Part shown: in pieces, positions 1 through 9,140 of the stretch | Position numbering within the stretch: the first letter of the stretch is position 1 | Layout: each line of letters starts with the position of its first letter | Source: an uncultured Porphyromonadaceae bacterium | GTDB lineage: Bacteria > Bacteroidota > Bacteroidia > Bacteroidales > Muribaculaceae | Direction: 5' to 3' | Length of the DNA: 48,428 nt | Assembly: GCA_945873625.1 (NCBI GenBank) | Contig: CAMCDS010000016.1 | Location: 1-48,428, forward strand | Program-made: the position numbers and the translations under genes | The notes under the pieces: model-generated | Database searches by the model: none | What the model was told of the DNA's origin: nothing | The model's input: the letters and a program-made list of their open reading frames with translations, nothing else

Positions 1-50
1 TCCTCCAAATATAGTAAAATTGTGACTAAGAGCACGCAGGAGGGGACAGG

Positions 51-77
51 AATCAGGGCGCCAGCCTTGATTTTTTT
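51..77 (+). terminator. Rho-independent terminator of an upstream plus-strand gene
   Basis: AATCAGGGC (51-59) pairs with GCCTTGATT (64-72) around a 4-base loop, with one G-U pair, and is followed by a run of seven T (71-77). This is a textbook intrinsic terminator on the plus strand. It should end a transcript entering from the left of the window. The minus strand has no comparable T-run. Confidence 0.75.
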
Positions 78-87
78 ATCCTGCCGG

Positions 88-119
88 TGTGGAAATCTCA
101 AGATTTTTATCTAAATTTG
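88..119 (+). promoter_or_regulatory. Bacteroidetes-type promoter for the small gene at 229
   Basis: TAAATTTG at 112-119 matches the Bacteroidetes -7 consensus TAnnTTTG exactly. Twenty bases upstream is TGTG (88-91), one mismatch from the -33 TTTG. It lies downstream of the terminator at 51-77 and about 110 bases before the small coding region, so it probably drives that gene and perhaps the CotH gene after it. Confidence 0.45.
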
Positions 120-228
120 TATATATCGTTGACAGTTGGAGTTTTTATAATAATGTAAATAGCCCGGTTGAATTGGCAAATGAGACTGAGACATTGAATA
201 ATACAGTTTTTAATAAAATAAGGGAGTC

Positions 229-426
229 ATGTCTGAACAGGAAAAATTAAATTTGAGAACAAAGATTAATCAAGGATTAAAACAATCATACGAGGCATTG
301 CTGAGACGCAAGGCGGCTCTTGGTCAGGATATGGTGATAGCGGATTCGACCGGTCAGCCGGTAGTAGTGCGCGCTGCTGATTTGCTTGCGAAAAGAGAAG
401 AAGAAAAAGGCGATTGTAAGAATTAA
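229..426 (+). CDS. Small hypothetical protein (65 aa)
   Basis: ATG at 229 follows AGGGAG, a fair ribosome-binding site. The product is charged and soluble-looking, with no signal peptide or membrane segment. The N-terminal half (residues 1-30) is Lys/Arg/Gln-rich and likely helical. The middle (about 33-52) reads as a short beta-hairpin, VIADSTGQPVVVRAADLLAK, which resembles the small chaperone- or antitoxin-like proteins common in Bacteroidales. That resemblance is only a loose impression and no toxin partner is next to it. Its lower G+C than the neighbours hints at a different origin. I do not recognise the family. The CotH gene starts 79 bases downstream on the same strand. Confidence 0.6.
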   Translation: MSEQEKLNLRTKINQGLKQSYEALLRRKAALGQDMVIADSTGQPVVVRAADLLAKREEEKGDCKN

Positions 427-505
427 AAAAACAGAAATGATGCAGTATTCAGGGGTGTGGCTGCTCTATATGGTGAAATCAATACTCTAAAGATTGTTTA
501 ATCAG

Positions 506-1933
506 ATGACTCATTCTATCAAAACCGCAGGCCGTATGCTGTCAGCGATGCTGGCGTTTCTTGCTTTTTCTGTCTCCGCTAAGGCGGATGAGCCTGCGTC
601 GGCTTCTGCGCTTTCTGTATCCGGCACACTGCCTGTAATGTATATCGATACAGAAAACGGCAGTCCGGTAGTTTCCAAGGAAGTGTATCTCAATGCTTCC
701 TATTGGCTCGACCCGATGGGCGCTGCCGGCATGGAGCCAATAGGAAACGTGAACGAACCGCTGCCCATGCAGATTCGTGGCCGGGGACATTCTTCATGGA
801 AAGGTCCCAAGAAGCCCTACAAGCTGAAACTTGCCTCAAAGACCCCGCTCATGGGGATGCCTGAAAACAAGCATTGGGCTTTGCTCAAACCCACAGAAAA
901 CACTGTGGCCGGTCTGCGTCTGGGGAAGCTCATGGGGATGGCGTGGACGCCTGACTTCAAGCCGGTGGAGGTGGTGCTGAACGGTGATTACATCGGACTC
1001 TATTTCCTTACCGAGACTATCCGCATCGGCGAAAACCGCGTCAATATCTACGAGCAGCAGGACGGAGAGACAGACCCGGAGCTGATAAGAGGCGGCTGGC
1101 TGGTGGAAGTGGACAACTACCGGGACGACTGTCAGATTACTATTCCCGAAAACGACCGGTGGGCTCTGACGCTGCGCTATCATTCTCCGGAGAGCCTCTC
1201 ACAAGCACAGCTGAAATGGCTTACCGACGAGTTCAAGGCCATCAATGCCGCGATATACTCCGCGGACAAGACCTCGTCCGAGTGGGAAAGTTACATCGAC
1301 GTGGAGAGCATGGCCCGGTACTTCATATTGCAGGAGGTGATGGATAACCCCGACGGCTTCCACGGCAGCTTCTATCTGCATAAGGATTCGGGCGACGACG
1401 CCCGATGGGTGGCCGGCCCTGTGTGGGATCTGGTGTGCTACAATCGAGAGAAGACGGACTATACTTTCCGGATGAAGGTGCATTACGGATTCACTCCCCA
1501 CTGGATTGGCGAGATTATTCAGTATGCCGCCTTCTGCAAGGCCGTCAGAGCCGTATGGAGCGTGGTGTATCCGGAGCGCCTCAACGAACTTTTCGGTATA
1601 ATCGACAGCGAGGTTCTTCGTCTCGACGCTGCATGGCGCAATGATTGCAAGAGATGGAACGACGACCCGGAGCAGACGGCGCAGCTCAGAGCCGACAGGA
1701 TCAAAAACGCATTGCGTCGCAACATCGGATGGTTTGACAGCCATCTGCCCGAAAGTCCTTATGCATCCGTGCCTGTTTCTCCGTTAGGGAGTCAGACCGG
1801 TCCGGTAGAAGTATACAACCTTCAGGGCATACGGATTGGAGTCTACGGCAGTGAGGCTGAAGCGGTATCGAGGCTTGGAGGAGGAACCTACATTATGAAC
1901 CGACGTAAAGTCCGTGTGCCGGACGGAATGTAA
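506..1933 (+). CDS. Secreted CotH-family (spore-coat-kinase-like) protein
   Basis: A protein of about 475 residues. ATG 506 is preferred over the upstream in-frame TTG at 494 because it places a typical signal peptide first (hydrophobic MLSAMLAFLAFSVSA, then AKADEP). CotH family signatures are RGRGHSSWKGPKKPYKLKL (about 91-109), a GDYIGLYFLTETIRIG segment (about 161-176) and GPVWDLVCYN (about 304-313). CotH proteins adopt an atypical kinase fold. Some phosphorylate secreted proteins, but the Bacteroidales members are mostly uncharacterised. The last 45 residues form a separate short module (VYNLQGIRIG...GGGTYIMNRRKVRV) of the kind found at the ends of Bacteroidales secreted proteins. The gene stands alone, convergent with the glycan locus. 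Substrate unknown. Confidence 0.8.
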   Translation: MTHSIKTAGRMLSAMLAFLAFSVSAKADEPASASALSVSGTLPVMYIDTENGSPVVSKEVYLNASYWLDPMGAAGMEPIGNVNEPLPMQIRGRGHSSWKGPKKPYKLKLASKTPLMGMPENKHWALLKPTENTVAGLRLGKLMGMAWTPDFKPVEVVLNGDYIGLYFLTETIRIGENRVNIYEQQDGETDPELIRGGWLVEVDNYRDDCQITIPENDRWALTLRYHSPESLSQAQLKWLTDEFKAINAAIYSADKTSSEWESYIDVESMARYFILQEVMDNPDGFHGSFYLHKDSGDDARWVAGPVWDLVCYNREKTDYTFRMKVHYGFTPHWIGEIIQYAAFCKAVRAVWSVVYPERLNELFGIIDSEVLRLDAAWRNDCKRWNDDPEQTAQLRADRIKNALRRNIGWFDSHLPESPYASVPVSPLGSQTGPVEVYNLQGIRIGVYGSEAEAVSRLGGGTYIMNRRKVRVPDGM

Positions 1934-2085
1934 CTGCCTGCGAGGATAATTATTTGAATATTATAAATTTGTGTGTAGCTTTACCGGATAGGCCGTGGAC
2001 GGAACGGCAAAACCTTTTGTAAGGCCTTGTAAATCCGTGCAAATCCGTCGCATCGGTGTGATTCCGACAGGAATCTAAAAAATCG

Positions 2086-2139
2086 GTGTGCCAATAAATT
2101 CATCCAAATCCCCTCGGATAAGGATTGATTTAGGCACAC
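2086..2139. terminator. Possible bidirectional terminator between convergent genes
   Basis: GTGTGCC (2086-2092) and GGCACAC (2133-2139) form the outer arms; inside them AATCC (2107-2111) can pair with GGATT (2122-2126). It lies in the 239-base gap between the CotH gene (plus) and the last GH92 gene (minus), where a shared terminator is expected. A TTTT run follows at 2140. The rest of the gap contains a direct ATCGGTGTG repeat (2052-2060 and 2082-2090) and no gene. Confidence 0.4.
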
Positions 2140-2172
2140 TTTTGGCTGCCGGGGTGTCTTGCCGCTCCGCAG

Positions 2173-4464
2173 TCAATTGTTCGGGAGGCCGGCTTTTTTG
2201 CGGAAGGTGAGGCGGGGAGTGGCCATGAGGTCGCGGTGGGTGATGCGGTAGCCGGTCTTGCGGTCGCCGAGCTTTATCGATTCTGTCAGCGGAGACGTCG
2301 ATTCGGGATTCTCGATTTCAATCACGAGCCGGTCGTTAGGGTAATAGTCCGGGTTGAGGCGGATGGTGGCCCGGTCGAAGGTAGGCGTCGTGAGCGTGTA
2401 CGACGGGTCGCCCGGTATGTCGGGATATAGACCGAGCATCGAGAAGATGGCCCATGCCGACATGGTGCCGGTGTCTTCGTTGCCGGGAATGCCGTCGGGT
2501 CTGGTAGTGAAATGCTTGCGGAGCAGCTCGGCAATCAGCTTCTGCGTGCGCCATTCCTCACCGGGAAATTGCGAGAAGATGTAAGGGTAGGCGATGTCGG
2601 GCTCGTTGGCGGGGTCGTAGTTACCGCGGTCGAACACGCTTTGTAGATTGCCGATAAACCGTTTTTTGCCGCCCATGAGGCGCGTGAGTCCTTTGATGTC
2701 GTGAGGCACGTAGAAGGTATAGTTCCATGCATTCCCTTCATGGAATCCGGGCGAGGGCTCGAAGTTCTCGCCTTGCTTCGGGTCGAAGGGAGTGAGGAAT
2801 TTACCGTCGGGGAGTATCGGGCGCAGCGTTCCGAACTCTTTTGAATAGTAGTGGCGGTAGCCTTTCGCGCGGTCGGCATATCGGCGCGAGTCGGCCTTGT
2901 GGCCGAGCGAGTCGGCGAGGAGCGAAAGGGCGTGGTCGGCGATGTAGTATTCGAGCGCGTGCGACACGGAGTTGTCAAACTCTTCGCGCAGCGGCACATA
3001 TCCGAGCGCGAGATAGTCGTCGTTGTCGGGACGCATGAGGTTGTCTTTCCCCGGGGTGTCGGCCCCTTTCTTCATTGCCTCGTAGGCGAGGCCGATGTCG
3101 AAACCGCGCACGCCCTTGCTCCACGTGTCTACAATCACGGGTATAGAGGGGTCGCCCTCCATCGTGAGGGTCTCGCGTCCGAACAGTTCCCATTTCGGAA
3201 GCCATCCATGTTCGCGATACATGTCGAGCATCGAGTTGACCATCGCCTCCTGCCGTTCGGGATATACGAGCGTAAGGAGCTGGTGCAGATTGCGGTAAGT
3301 GTCCCACAGGGAGAACACCGTGTAGCGGGGGAGTCCCGAGGGCGTATCGGCGATGTTGCCAATCGAATCGCTTTCCATTATCGGGTAGTCGCCGTTGACG
3401 TCGTTGACTATCGTGGGGTGAATCAGCGCATGGTAGAGGGCCGTGTAGAACACCTCTTTCTGCTCCGGCGTGCCCCCTTCCACCATGATGCGGCTGAGGT
3501 CATCGTTCCATGCCTTGAGGCTCTCTTCGCGTATGGCGGCGAAGTCTTTGCCGTCGGTCTCGGCGTCGAGGTTGCGCCGGGCGTTCTCAATCGATGTGAA
3601 CGAAACGGCAATCTCGACCTCCACGGTGAAGTGGTCGGGCACATCGCCGTAGGTCATCCATACTCCTATGTCGTCGCCCGACAGCTGACGGCCATAGTTG
3701 GTGTAGAGCTTATAGCGGCCGTTGTCGTGGTCCCATTCGGCCTCCACGCCCTTCATCGGGCGCTGCATCTTCCAGAAGCCCGAGCGGTCGGGCGTCTTGT
3801 TGACCCTCATCACGAAGTAGATGGGGAAGACGGCCTGAGGGTTATAGCAGAAAGTGCCGAGCAGCTTCGATCCCTCGAACTCCGTGGCCGACACCCGGCG
3901 CACGCTGGCGCCGCTCTCGTTGGTGAGTCCTTCGCCGAGGTTGAGCAATATGTTGGCCTCTCCGGCCGGAAACGAGAAGCGGCTCACCCCCACGCGCGGA
4001 GTTGCCGTTGCCTCGGCGTCGATGCTGTAGCGGTCGAGGCGCACGCGGTAATAGCCCGGCGAAGCCTTTTCGTCGGAGTAAGCCGTGCCGTAGGCGCGGT
4101 AGTCTACCTCGAGCGGTCCGGAAGTGGGCATCAGCAGCAGGCTTCCCATCTCCGGACACCCCACGCCCGACAGGTTGACATGAGAGAATCCAGTGAGGTA
4201 AGAATTGGTGGCCTCGTAGGGAGTCGACCACCAGCGGCTGTCCTTGTCGTATACATTCAGGTCGGAGCCCATCACGTTGAACGGCGTTACCGACATCAGT
4301 CCGTTGGGCGTCAGCGCTCCGGGATTGGTAGTGCCGAAGTTGGTGGTGCCGATAAAGGGATTGACGAAGTCTGCCGGACTCGATTTTTCAGGCTGCGTGG
4401 CAGCGAGGCCATGGAGTGCGGCCGGAATGGCGGCGGCGAGAATGAAGCGGCGAAGGAATGACAT
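2173..4464 (-). CDS. GH92 alpha-mannosidase, HEGN type (probable alpha-1,2)
   Basis: Exo-alpha-mannosidase of 763 residues with an N-terminal signal peptide (about 1-22) and no lipobox, so probably periplasmic. GH92 landmarks: NPFIGTTNFGTTNPG at the N-terminal beta-sandwich, FSHVNLSGVGCPEMG, SLWDTYRNLHQLLTLVYPE in the catalytic barrel, FHEGNAWNYTF (HEGN at 575-578) and GNEDTGTMSAW (661-671), the acidic motif linked to the catalytic base. In the GH92 literature as I recall it, a His-Glu pair in HEGN goes with alpha-1,2 specificity, so this member likely trims the terminal alpha-1,2 mannoses. It is the last gene of the operon, two bases after the GH130 gene. The other three GH92 enzymes here lack the His. 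Confidence 0.93.
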   Translation of the reverse strand: MSFLRRFILAAAIPAALHGLAATQPEKSSPADFVNPFIGTTNFGTTNPGALTPNGLMSVTPFNVMGSDLNVYDKDSRWWSTPYEATNSYLTGFSHVNLSGVGCPEMGSLLLMPTSGPLEVDYRAYGTAYSDEKASPGYYRVRLDRYSIDAEATATPRVGVSRFSFPAGEANILLNLGEGLTNESGASVRRVSATEFEGSKLLGTFCYNPQAVFPIYFVMRVNKTPDRSGFWKMQRPMKGVEAEWDHDNGRYKLYTNYGRQLSGDDIGVWMTYGDVPDHFTVEVEIAVSFTSIENARRNLDAETDGKDFAAIREESLKAWNDDLSRIMVEGGTPEQKEVFYTALYHALIHPTIVNDVNGDYPIMESDSIGNIADTPSGLPRYTVFSLWDTYRNLHQLLTLVYPERQEAMVNSMLDMYREHGWLPKWELFGRETLTMEGDPSIPVIVDTWSKGVRGFDIGLAYEAMKKGADTPGKDNLMRPDNDDYLALGYVPLREEFDNSVSHALEYYIADHALSLLADSLGHKADSRRYADRAKGYRHYYSKEFGTLRPILPDGKFLTPFDPKQGENFEPSPGFHEGNAWNYTFYVPHDIKGLTRLMGGKKRFIGNLQSVFDRGNYDPANEPDIAYPYIFSQFPGEEWRTQKLIAELLRKHFTTRPDGIPGNEDTGTMSAWAIFSMLGLYPDIPGDPSYTLTTPTFDRATIRLNPDYYPNDRLVIEIENPESTSPLTESIKLGDRKTGYRITHRDLMATPRLTFRKKAGLPNN

Positions 4465-4466
4465 TT

Positions 4467-5426
4467 TCAGAGGGAATTGTGTTTCAGAAATTCAAGTATT
4501 TCGGATATGCGTCCGAAGGCGAGGCATACGCATGTGTCGGCGGCGCCATAGTAGACAGCCACCCGGTCGCCGTCGCTGATGGCCGCGCAGGGGAACACCA
4601 CCCCGGGCACGTCGCCCGTGAGCTCGTAGGTCTCGGCCGGAGCCAGCAGATAGGGCTTTGACCTGAAGAGCACTTTCTCGGGGTTTTCCCTGTCGAGAAG
4701 AACGGCGCCGAGCGAATAGCGGTAGCCGCGGCAGGTGTTGATCACGCCGTGGTAGAACATGAGCCAGCCCTCGTCGGTGGGCATCGGCACCGAGCCGGCG
4801 CCAATCTTTGTGCACTGCCATGCGCTCTGCTCGAAGGGAGCCACCTTCATGATGCAGCGGTGCTCGCCCCAGTATTTCATGTCGGGCGAGTAGGAGATGA
4901 AGATGTCGCCGAAGGGGGTATGGCCGTTGTCCGACGGGCGGGAGAGCATGGCGTAGCGCCCCCCTATTTTTTCGGGAAACAGCACGCCGTTGCGGTTGAA
5001 GGGGAGAAATGCGTTCTCACACTGATAGAACGTCTTGAAGTCGAACGTGTAGCCTATTCCGATGGTGGGACCGTCGCATCCGTTGCACCACGTGATCCAC
5101 CAGCGGTCGCCGATGCGGGTTACGCGCGGGTCGTACTTATAGTCGGAGCGGATCATCTCGGTGTTGCCCGGCAGAAACTCTATCGGCGTGTCGGAAATCT
5201 TCCAGTCGATGCCGTCGGGCGAGAATCCGGCGTAGATGTTCATCTGCACGGCCTTGTTGTCGCAGCGGAACACTCCGGCGTATCCGTCGCCGAAAGGCAC
5301 CACGGCCGAATTGAATATGGAGTTGGAGGTGGCTGTGGCGTAGCGGCCCACCACGGGGTTGGCCGAATAGCGCCAGAGTATGTCGTCGCATCCTTCGGGA
5401 CGCTCTTCCCAGGGGAAATGTGTCAT
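4467..5426 (-). CDS. GH130 beta-1,4-mannosyl-N-acetylglucosamine phosphorylase
   Basis: Cytoplasmic enzyme of 319 residues with no signal peptide. The five-bladed-propeller signatures of GH130 are visible: [19 protein letters not shown] (98-116), [15 protein letters not shown] (119-133) and [19 protein letters not shown] (209-227). The family phosphorolyses beta-mannosides. Beside a GH18 endo-glycosidase and GH92 mannosidases, the expected substrate is Man-beta-1,4-GlcNAc, giving mannose-1-phosphate and GlcNAc, as established for the Bacteroides thetaiotaomicron N-glycan enzyme (BT1033 as I recall). It starts 21 bases after the carrier gene and ends two bases before a GH92 gene, so it is cotranscribed. 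A different beta-mannoside substrate cannot be excluded from sequence alone. Confidence 0.9.
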   Translation of the reverse strand: MTHFPWEERPEGCDDILWRYSANPVVGRYATATSNSIFNSAVVPFGDGYAGVFRCDNKAVQMNIYAGFSPDGIDWKISDTPIEFLPGNTEMIRSDYKYDPRVTRIGDRWWITWCNGCDGPTIGIGYTFDFKTFYQCENAFLPFNRNGVLFPEKIGGRYAMLSRPSDNGHTPFGDIFISYSPDMKYWGEHRCIMKVAPFEQSAWQCTKIGAGSVPMPTDEGWLMFYHGVINTCRGYRYSLGAVLLDRENPEKVLFRSKPYLLAPAETYELTGDVPGVVFPCAAISDGDRVAVYYGAADTCVCLAFGRISEILEFLKHNSL

Positions 5427-5447
5427 CTGATATTTTAGGGTTACGAG

Positions 5448-6833
5448 TTATTCTGATATGTTGCCTTCAGTGTCGGTGATGGCGGACTCCTCGGCTTCGG
5501 GGAGCCGCTTCCTGTCGTCGTGGGTGAACGGCACCTTCCGGGCCATGATGAAGGCCGGCACGGTGAGCGCCATCACGACGATGAAGAATGTGGAATATCC
5601 GAGCATGTCGCATAGCCATCCGCTGAGCATGCCGGGAATCATCACTCCGAGGTTCATGATGCCCGAAGCGAAGGCATAGTGGGCCATCTGGTGGCGTCCG
5701 GGAGCCACCTGCTGCATCATGAAGAGGGTGAGGCCGACGAAGCCGAAGCCGTATCCGAAGTATTCGAACACGATGCCACCGGCTATAGCCCATGCCGAGA
5801 CGGGCTGAAACCATGCCATGAAGGCATAGACGGCGAAAGGGATGTTGAATATGGCCACGAGGGAGAGGAGGGTCCTGCGCAGTCCGCGTGCCGAGATGTA
5901 GTAGCCTGCGAGGAGGCTTCCCAGCACGAAGGCGGCGGCTCCGAAAGTGCCGTAGTAGAGACCTATCTGCTGATTGTCGAGGCCCAGTCCTCCGGCCTCG
6001 CGCGAGGCTTTAAGGAAGAGGGGGACGATCTTCACCACAAACCCCTCGCCGAAGCGGTAGAGGATGATGAAGAGGATATAGACGAGGATATGGCGTTTGG
6101 TGAAGAACTCGCTCAGCACCGCCCACAGCTCGCGGGCCACGTCGCTGCCCGAACGGCCTCCGGCACCCTTCTCCGCGCCCTTGCCGGCCGAGGAGGGGAG
6201 GATGAAGATGTGGTAGACGCCGAGGGCTGCCATCGTGGCGCCGAGGATAAGCATTGTCACGGTCCATGCCTTGCGGTTGGCGGCCACGCTCTGCAGGGCG
6301 TCGGCCGTGGCAGAGGTTATCCCCTCCGGGAGGCTGCTGTCGATGAGCCATCCGGCGAGCCACACGAGGCCTCCGGTGGCCGCGATTTTCGCGATGTTGT
6401 AGAAGGCACCCTGCCAGCCGATGTATTTGGCCTGAAGGTCGGGCGTCAGCTCCGACATATAGACACCGTCGCAGGCTATGTCGTGGGTGGCGCCGGAGAA
6501 GGCTGCGAGGGCGAGGAAGAGAATTGCCGGGGCGAAGAAGTGGGGCAGCGACAGCGAGAGCGCGGTAAGGCCGAAGGCGGCTCCCGTCAGCAGCTGCGTG
6601 GCCACCACGTAGAATTTCTTGGTCTTGAAAAGCTCCAGAAACGGACTCCACAGCGGCTTTATGGTCCAGGGCAGGAGTATGAGCGACGTCCAGAAGGTGA
6701 TGGCGGCGTTGTCGACCCCCATCCCTTCAAACATCAGCACCGCCACCATGTTGACCACCACGAACGGCAGCCCCATGGCGAAATACGCCGTGGGCACCCA
6801 GGCTATCGGGCTTACCTTTCCGCGTGTCTTCAT
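5448..6833 (-). CDS. MFS sugar carrier, AmpG-like (probable Man-GlcNAc importer)
   Basis: Inner-membrane protein of 461 residues with about 12 hydrophobic segments and a charged central loop (about 215-235, GAEKGAGGRSGS). The segment ATHDIACDGVYM (115-126) is the signature region of the AmpG/PAT branch of the major facilitator superfamily. AmpG itself imports the disaccharide GlcNAc-anhydroMurNAc. The start codon overlaps the stop of the preceding GH92 gene in an ATGA arrangement, and GH130 follows 21 bases later. Inference: it carries the residual Man-beta-1,4-GlcNAc into the cytoplasm for phosphorolysis. A homologous carrier sits beside the Bacteroides GH130 N-glycan enzyme. Sugar specificity is not proven by sequence. 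Confidence 0.85.
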   Translation of the reverse strand: MKTRGKVSPIAWVPTAYFAMGLPFVVVNMVAVLMFEGMGVDNAAITFWTSLILLPWTIKPLWSPFLELFKTKKFYVVATQLLTGAAFGLTALSLSLPHFFAPAILFLALAAFSGATHDIACDGVYMSELTPDLQAKYIGWQGAFYNIAKIAATGGLVWLAGWLIDSSLPEGITSATADALQSVAANRKAWTVTMLILGATMAALGVYHIFILPSSAGKGAEKGAGGRSGSDVARELWAVLSEFFTKRHILVYILFIILYRFGEGFVVKIVPLFLKASREAGGLGLDNQQIGLYYGTFGAAAFVLGSLLAGYYISARGLRRTLLSLVAIFNIPFAVYAFMAWFQPVSAWAIAGGIVFEYFGYGFGFVGLTLFMMQQVAPGRHQMAHYAFASGIMNLGVMIPGMLSGWLCDMLGYSTFFIVVMALTVPAFIMARKVPFTHDDRKRLPEAEESAITDTEGNISE

Positions 6834-9112
6834 TTCCTGCTCTTTTTGCCTTCAAGTATTCTGCGCCCTTTCTTCGTGGAACGCAGTTCGTCGGAGAATG
6901 AATAGGGCGCCGACTCGGGAGCCACTCCGCGCGAGGTGTTGGGCACGGGGCTCATCGTCATGTCGATCACCGGGCCTTCGAGCAGGCTTCCGAGCGTGAG
7001 ATAGTTGCGGTCGTATTCCTTGCCGTCGACGGTCATCGCGTCGATATAGCGGTTCTCGGGCGAATTGGCGGGTGCGTTGATTTCCACGGTCTTGCCGTTT
7101 TCGAGGTGAATGCGCGCCTTCTTGAAGAGCGGGGAGCCGAGGGCATATTCACCCGTGCCGGGGGCCACGGGATAGAATCCGAGCGTTGAGAACACGTACC
7201 AGGCCGAAGTCTGGCCGTTGTCTTCGTCGCCGCAGTATCCGTCGGGGGCGGCCGAGTAGAGACGGTCGATCACTTCGCGCGTCCAGTACTGGGCCTTCCA
7301 GGGCTGTCCGGCCCAGTCGTAAAGATAGATGAAATGCTGTATGGGCTGGTTGCCGTGGGCGTAGTTGCCCATATCCATCACCTGCATCTCCCTTATTTCG
7401 TGGATCGGGAATCCGTAGTAGCTGTCGTCGAAGTGAGGCGGCACGGAGAATACGGAGTCCATCATCGACGTGAAATTCTCGCGTCCACCCATGAGGTCTA
7501 TGAGGCCCTGCGGGTCGTGAAACACGCTCCACGTGTAGTGCCAGGCGTTTCCTTCGGTGAAGGCGTCGCCCCACTTGAGGGGAGAGAAGGGCGACTGAAA
7601 CGAGCCGTCTTCGTTGCGTCCCCTCATCAGCTTCGTCTCCTTGTCGAAGAGGTTGCGGTAGTTGAGGGCGCGGCGGGCATATTTCTCCTGCTCGGCCTCC
7701 GGACGTCCGAGAGCCTTGGCAAGCCGGTAGATGGCCCAGTCGTCGTAGGCATATTCAAGCGTGCGGGCGGCATTCTCGTTGATGCCGACATTATAGGGCA
7801 CGTATCCGAGACGGTTGTAGTATTCATGGCCGAGGCGCCCGGTGGAGCTTACCTCGGGGTGCACGTTCTCGGTGCCGTTCACGATTCCTTTCCAGAGCGT
7901 CTCGGTGTCGTCAACCTTCACTCCGCTCAGCCAGGCGTCGGCGAGCACGGAGGCCGAGTTGTTGCCCACCATGCAACCGCGGTGTCCCGGCGATGCCCAT
8001 TCGGGGAAGAATCCGCTCTCGCGGTAGGCGTTGAGCATCCCTTCCTGAATCTCGGCGTTGACCGAGGGATAGACAAGGTTGAGAAGGGGGAAGAGGGCAC
8101 GGAAGGTGTCCCACAGTCCGGTGTCGGTATACATGTATCCCGGCAGCACCTTGCCGTTGTAGGGGCTGTAGTGCACAGGCTTTCCGTCGGCTCCGATTTC
8201 GTAGAATTTGCGGGGGAAGAGGAGCGAACGGTAGAGGTTGCTGTAGAAGGTGCGGTCCTGGTCGAGGGTGCCACCCTCCACTTCTATGCGTCCCAGCGCG
8301 TCGTCCCATGCCTTTTTGCCGTTTTCCTTCACTTGCTCGAAGGTCATCGAGCCAAGCTCTCCGAGGTTTCTTTCGGCCTGCCCGGGGCTGATGAACGAGG
8401 AGGCGACGCGAGCTGTGATTCTGTCGCCCTTCTTTGTAGGCTCGAAGCGGATGGCGGCTATCGAATCGCGGTCTACGGCCATGGTGAACGGGCGGTCGAA
8501 CTCGATGACGAAGTAGTTGGCGAAATTGTCGGGCACTCCTCCCGAGTTCTTTGTGGTTTTGCCGATTATCCTTCTTCCGGATATGTCGGCCTTGATTTCG
8601 CCCCCTTTGTCGAAGGCGTCGACTATCATCACGGCCTCGTCGGTCTCGGGATATGTGAAACGCATCATGGCGGCGCGCTCGGTAGGCGCCACCTCGGCGG
8701 TAACGTCGTAGTCGGCGAGATACACCTTGTAGTAGTACGGGCGTGCCTCCTCGCTCTTATGCGAGAACCACGAGCCGCGCTCCTTGTTGTCGAGGATTAT
8801 CTTACCGGTCTCGGGCATGAGCGAGAATACGCCGTAGTCGTTGATCCAGGGCGAGGGCTGGTGGGTCTGCTTGATGCCGCGTATCTTGTTGTCGGTATAG
8901 ACGTATTGCCATCCCGAACCGTTTTCTCCGGTCTGAGGGGTCCAGAAGTTCATTCCCCAGGGGAGGGCGATTGCGGGATACGTGTTGCCTGTCGAGAGCT
9001 CGAAGCTCGACTGGGTGCCGGTGAGCGGGCTGACGAGGTCGGCGGGACTTGCGGCAGACATGGCCGCGCATGCCGAAAGAGCTATGAATGAAGATAATAC
9101 AGCTTTTATCAT
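6830..9112 (-). CDS. GH92 alpha-mannosidase, TEGN type
   Basis: 760 residues with a signal peptide (about 1-21, cut near SAAS-P) and no lipobox, so probably periplasmic. N-terminal domain: SPLTGTQSSFELSTGNTYPA. Catalytic barrel: GLWDTFRALFPLLNLVYPS. The active-site loop reads FTEGNAWHYTW (TEGN at 519-522) and the acidic motif GDEDNGQTSAW (628-638). Thr replaces the His seen in alpha-1,2-specific enzymes, so another linkage (alpha-1,3 or alpha-1,6) is inferred. The N-terminal domain is more divergent than in the other three: it lacks the usual FSHTHxSG sequence, having KQTHQPSPWINDYG instead. It ends in an ATGA overlap with the carrier gene. Confidence 0.92.
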   Translation of the reverse strand: MIKAVLSSFIALSACAAMSAASPADLVSPLTGTQSSFELSTGNTYPAIALPWGMNFWTPQTGENGSGWQYVYTDNKIRGIKQTHQPSPWINDYGVFSLMPETGKIILDNKERGSWFSHKSEEARPYYYKVYLADYDVTAEVAPTERAAMMRFTYPETDEAVMIVDAFDKGGEIKADISGRRIIGKTTKNSGGVPDNFANYFVIEFDRPFTMAVDRDSIAAIRFEPTKKGDRITARVASSFISPGQAERNLGELGSMTFEQVKENGKKAWDDALGRIEVEGGTLDQDRTFYSNLYRSLLFPRKFYEIGADGKPVHYSPYNGKVLPGYMYTDTGLWDTFRALFPLLNLVYPSVNAEIQEGMLNAYRESGFFPEWASPGHRGCMVGNNSASVLADAWLSGVKVDDTETLWKGIVNGTENVHPEVSSTGRLGHEYYNRLGYVPYNVGINENAARTLEYAYDDWAIYRLAKALGRPEAEQEKYARRALNYRNLFDKETKLMRGRNEDGSFQSPFSPLKWGDAFTEGNAWHYTWSVFHDPQGLIDLMGGRENFTSMMDSVFSVPPHFDDSYYGFPIHEIREMQVMDMGNYAHGNQPIQHFIYLYDWAGQPWKAQYWTREVIDRLYSAAPDGYCGDEDNGQTSAWYVFSTLGFYPVAPGTGEYALGSPLFKKARIHLENGKTVEINAPANSPENRYIDAMTVDGKEYDRNYLTLGSLLEGPVIDMTMSPVPNTSRGVAPESAPYSFSDELRSTKKGRRILEGKKSRK

Positions 9113-9140
9113 GTCGTGTAAAAAAGGTCAGAGGAGGGTT

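Noticed and set aside
2851..4461. A 536-codon plus-strand frame opposite the first GH92 gene
   Set aside because: It is a shadow of the G+C-rich GH92 gene. It has Val/Arg/Gly/His-rich low-complexity composition and no family motif. Similar long shadows opposite the other GH92, MFS, susC and guaA genes were dropped for the same reason.
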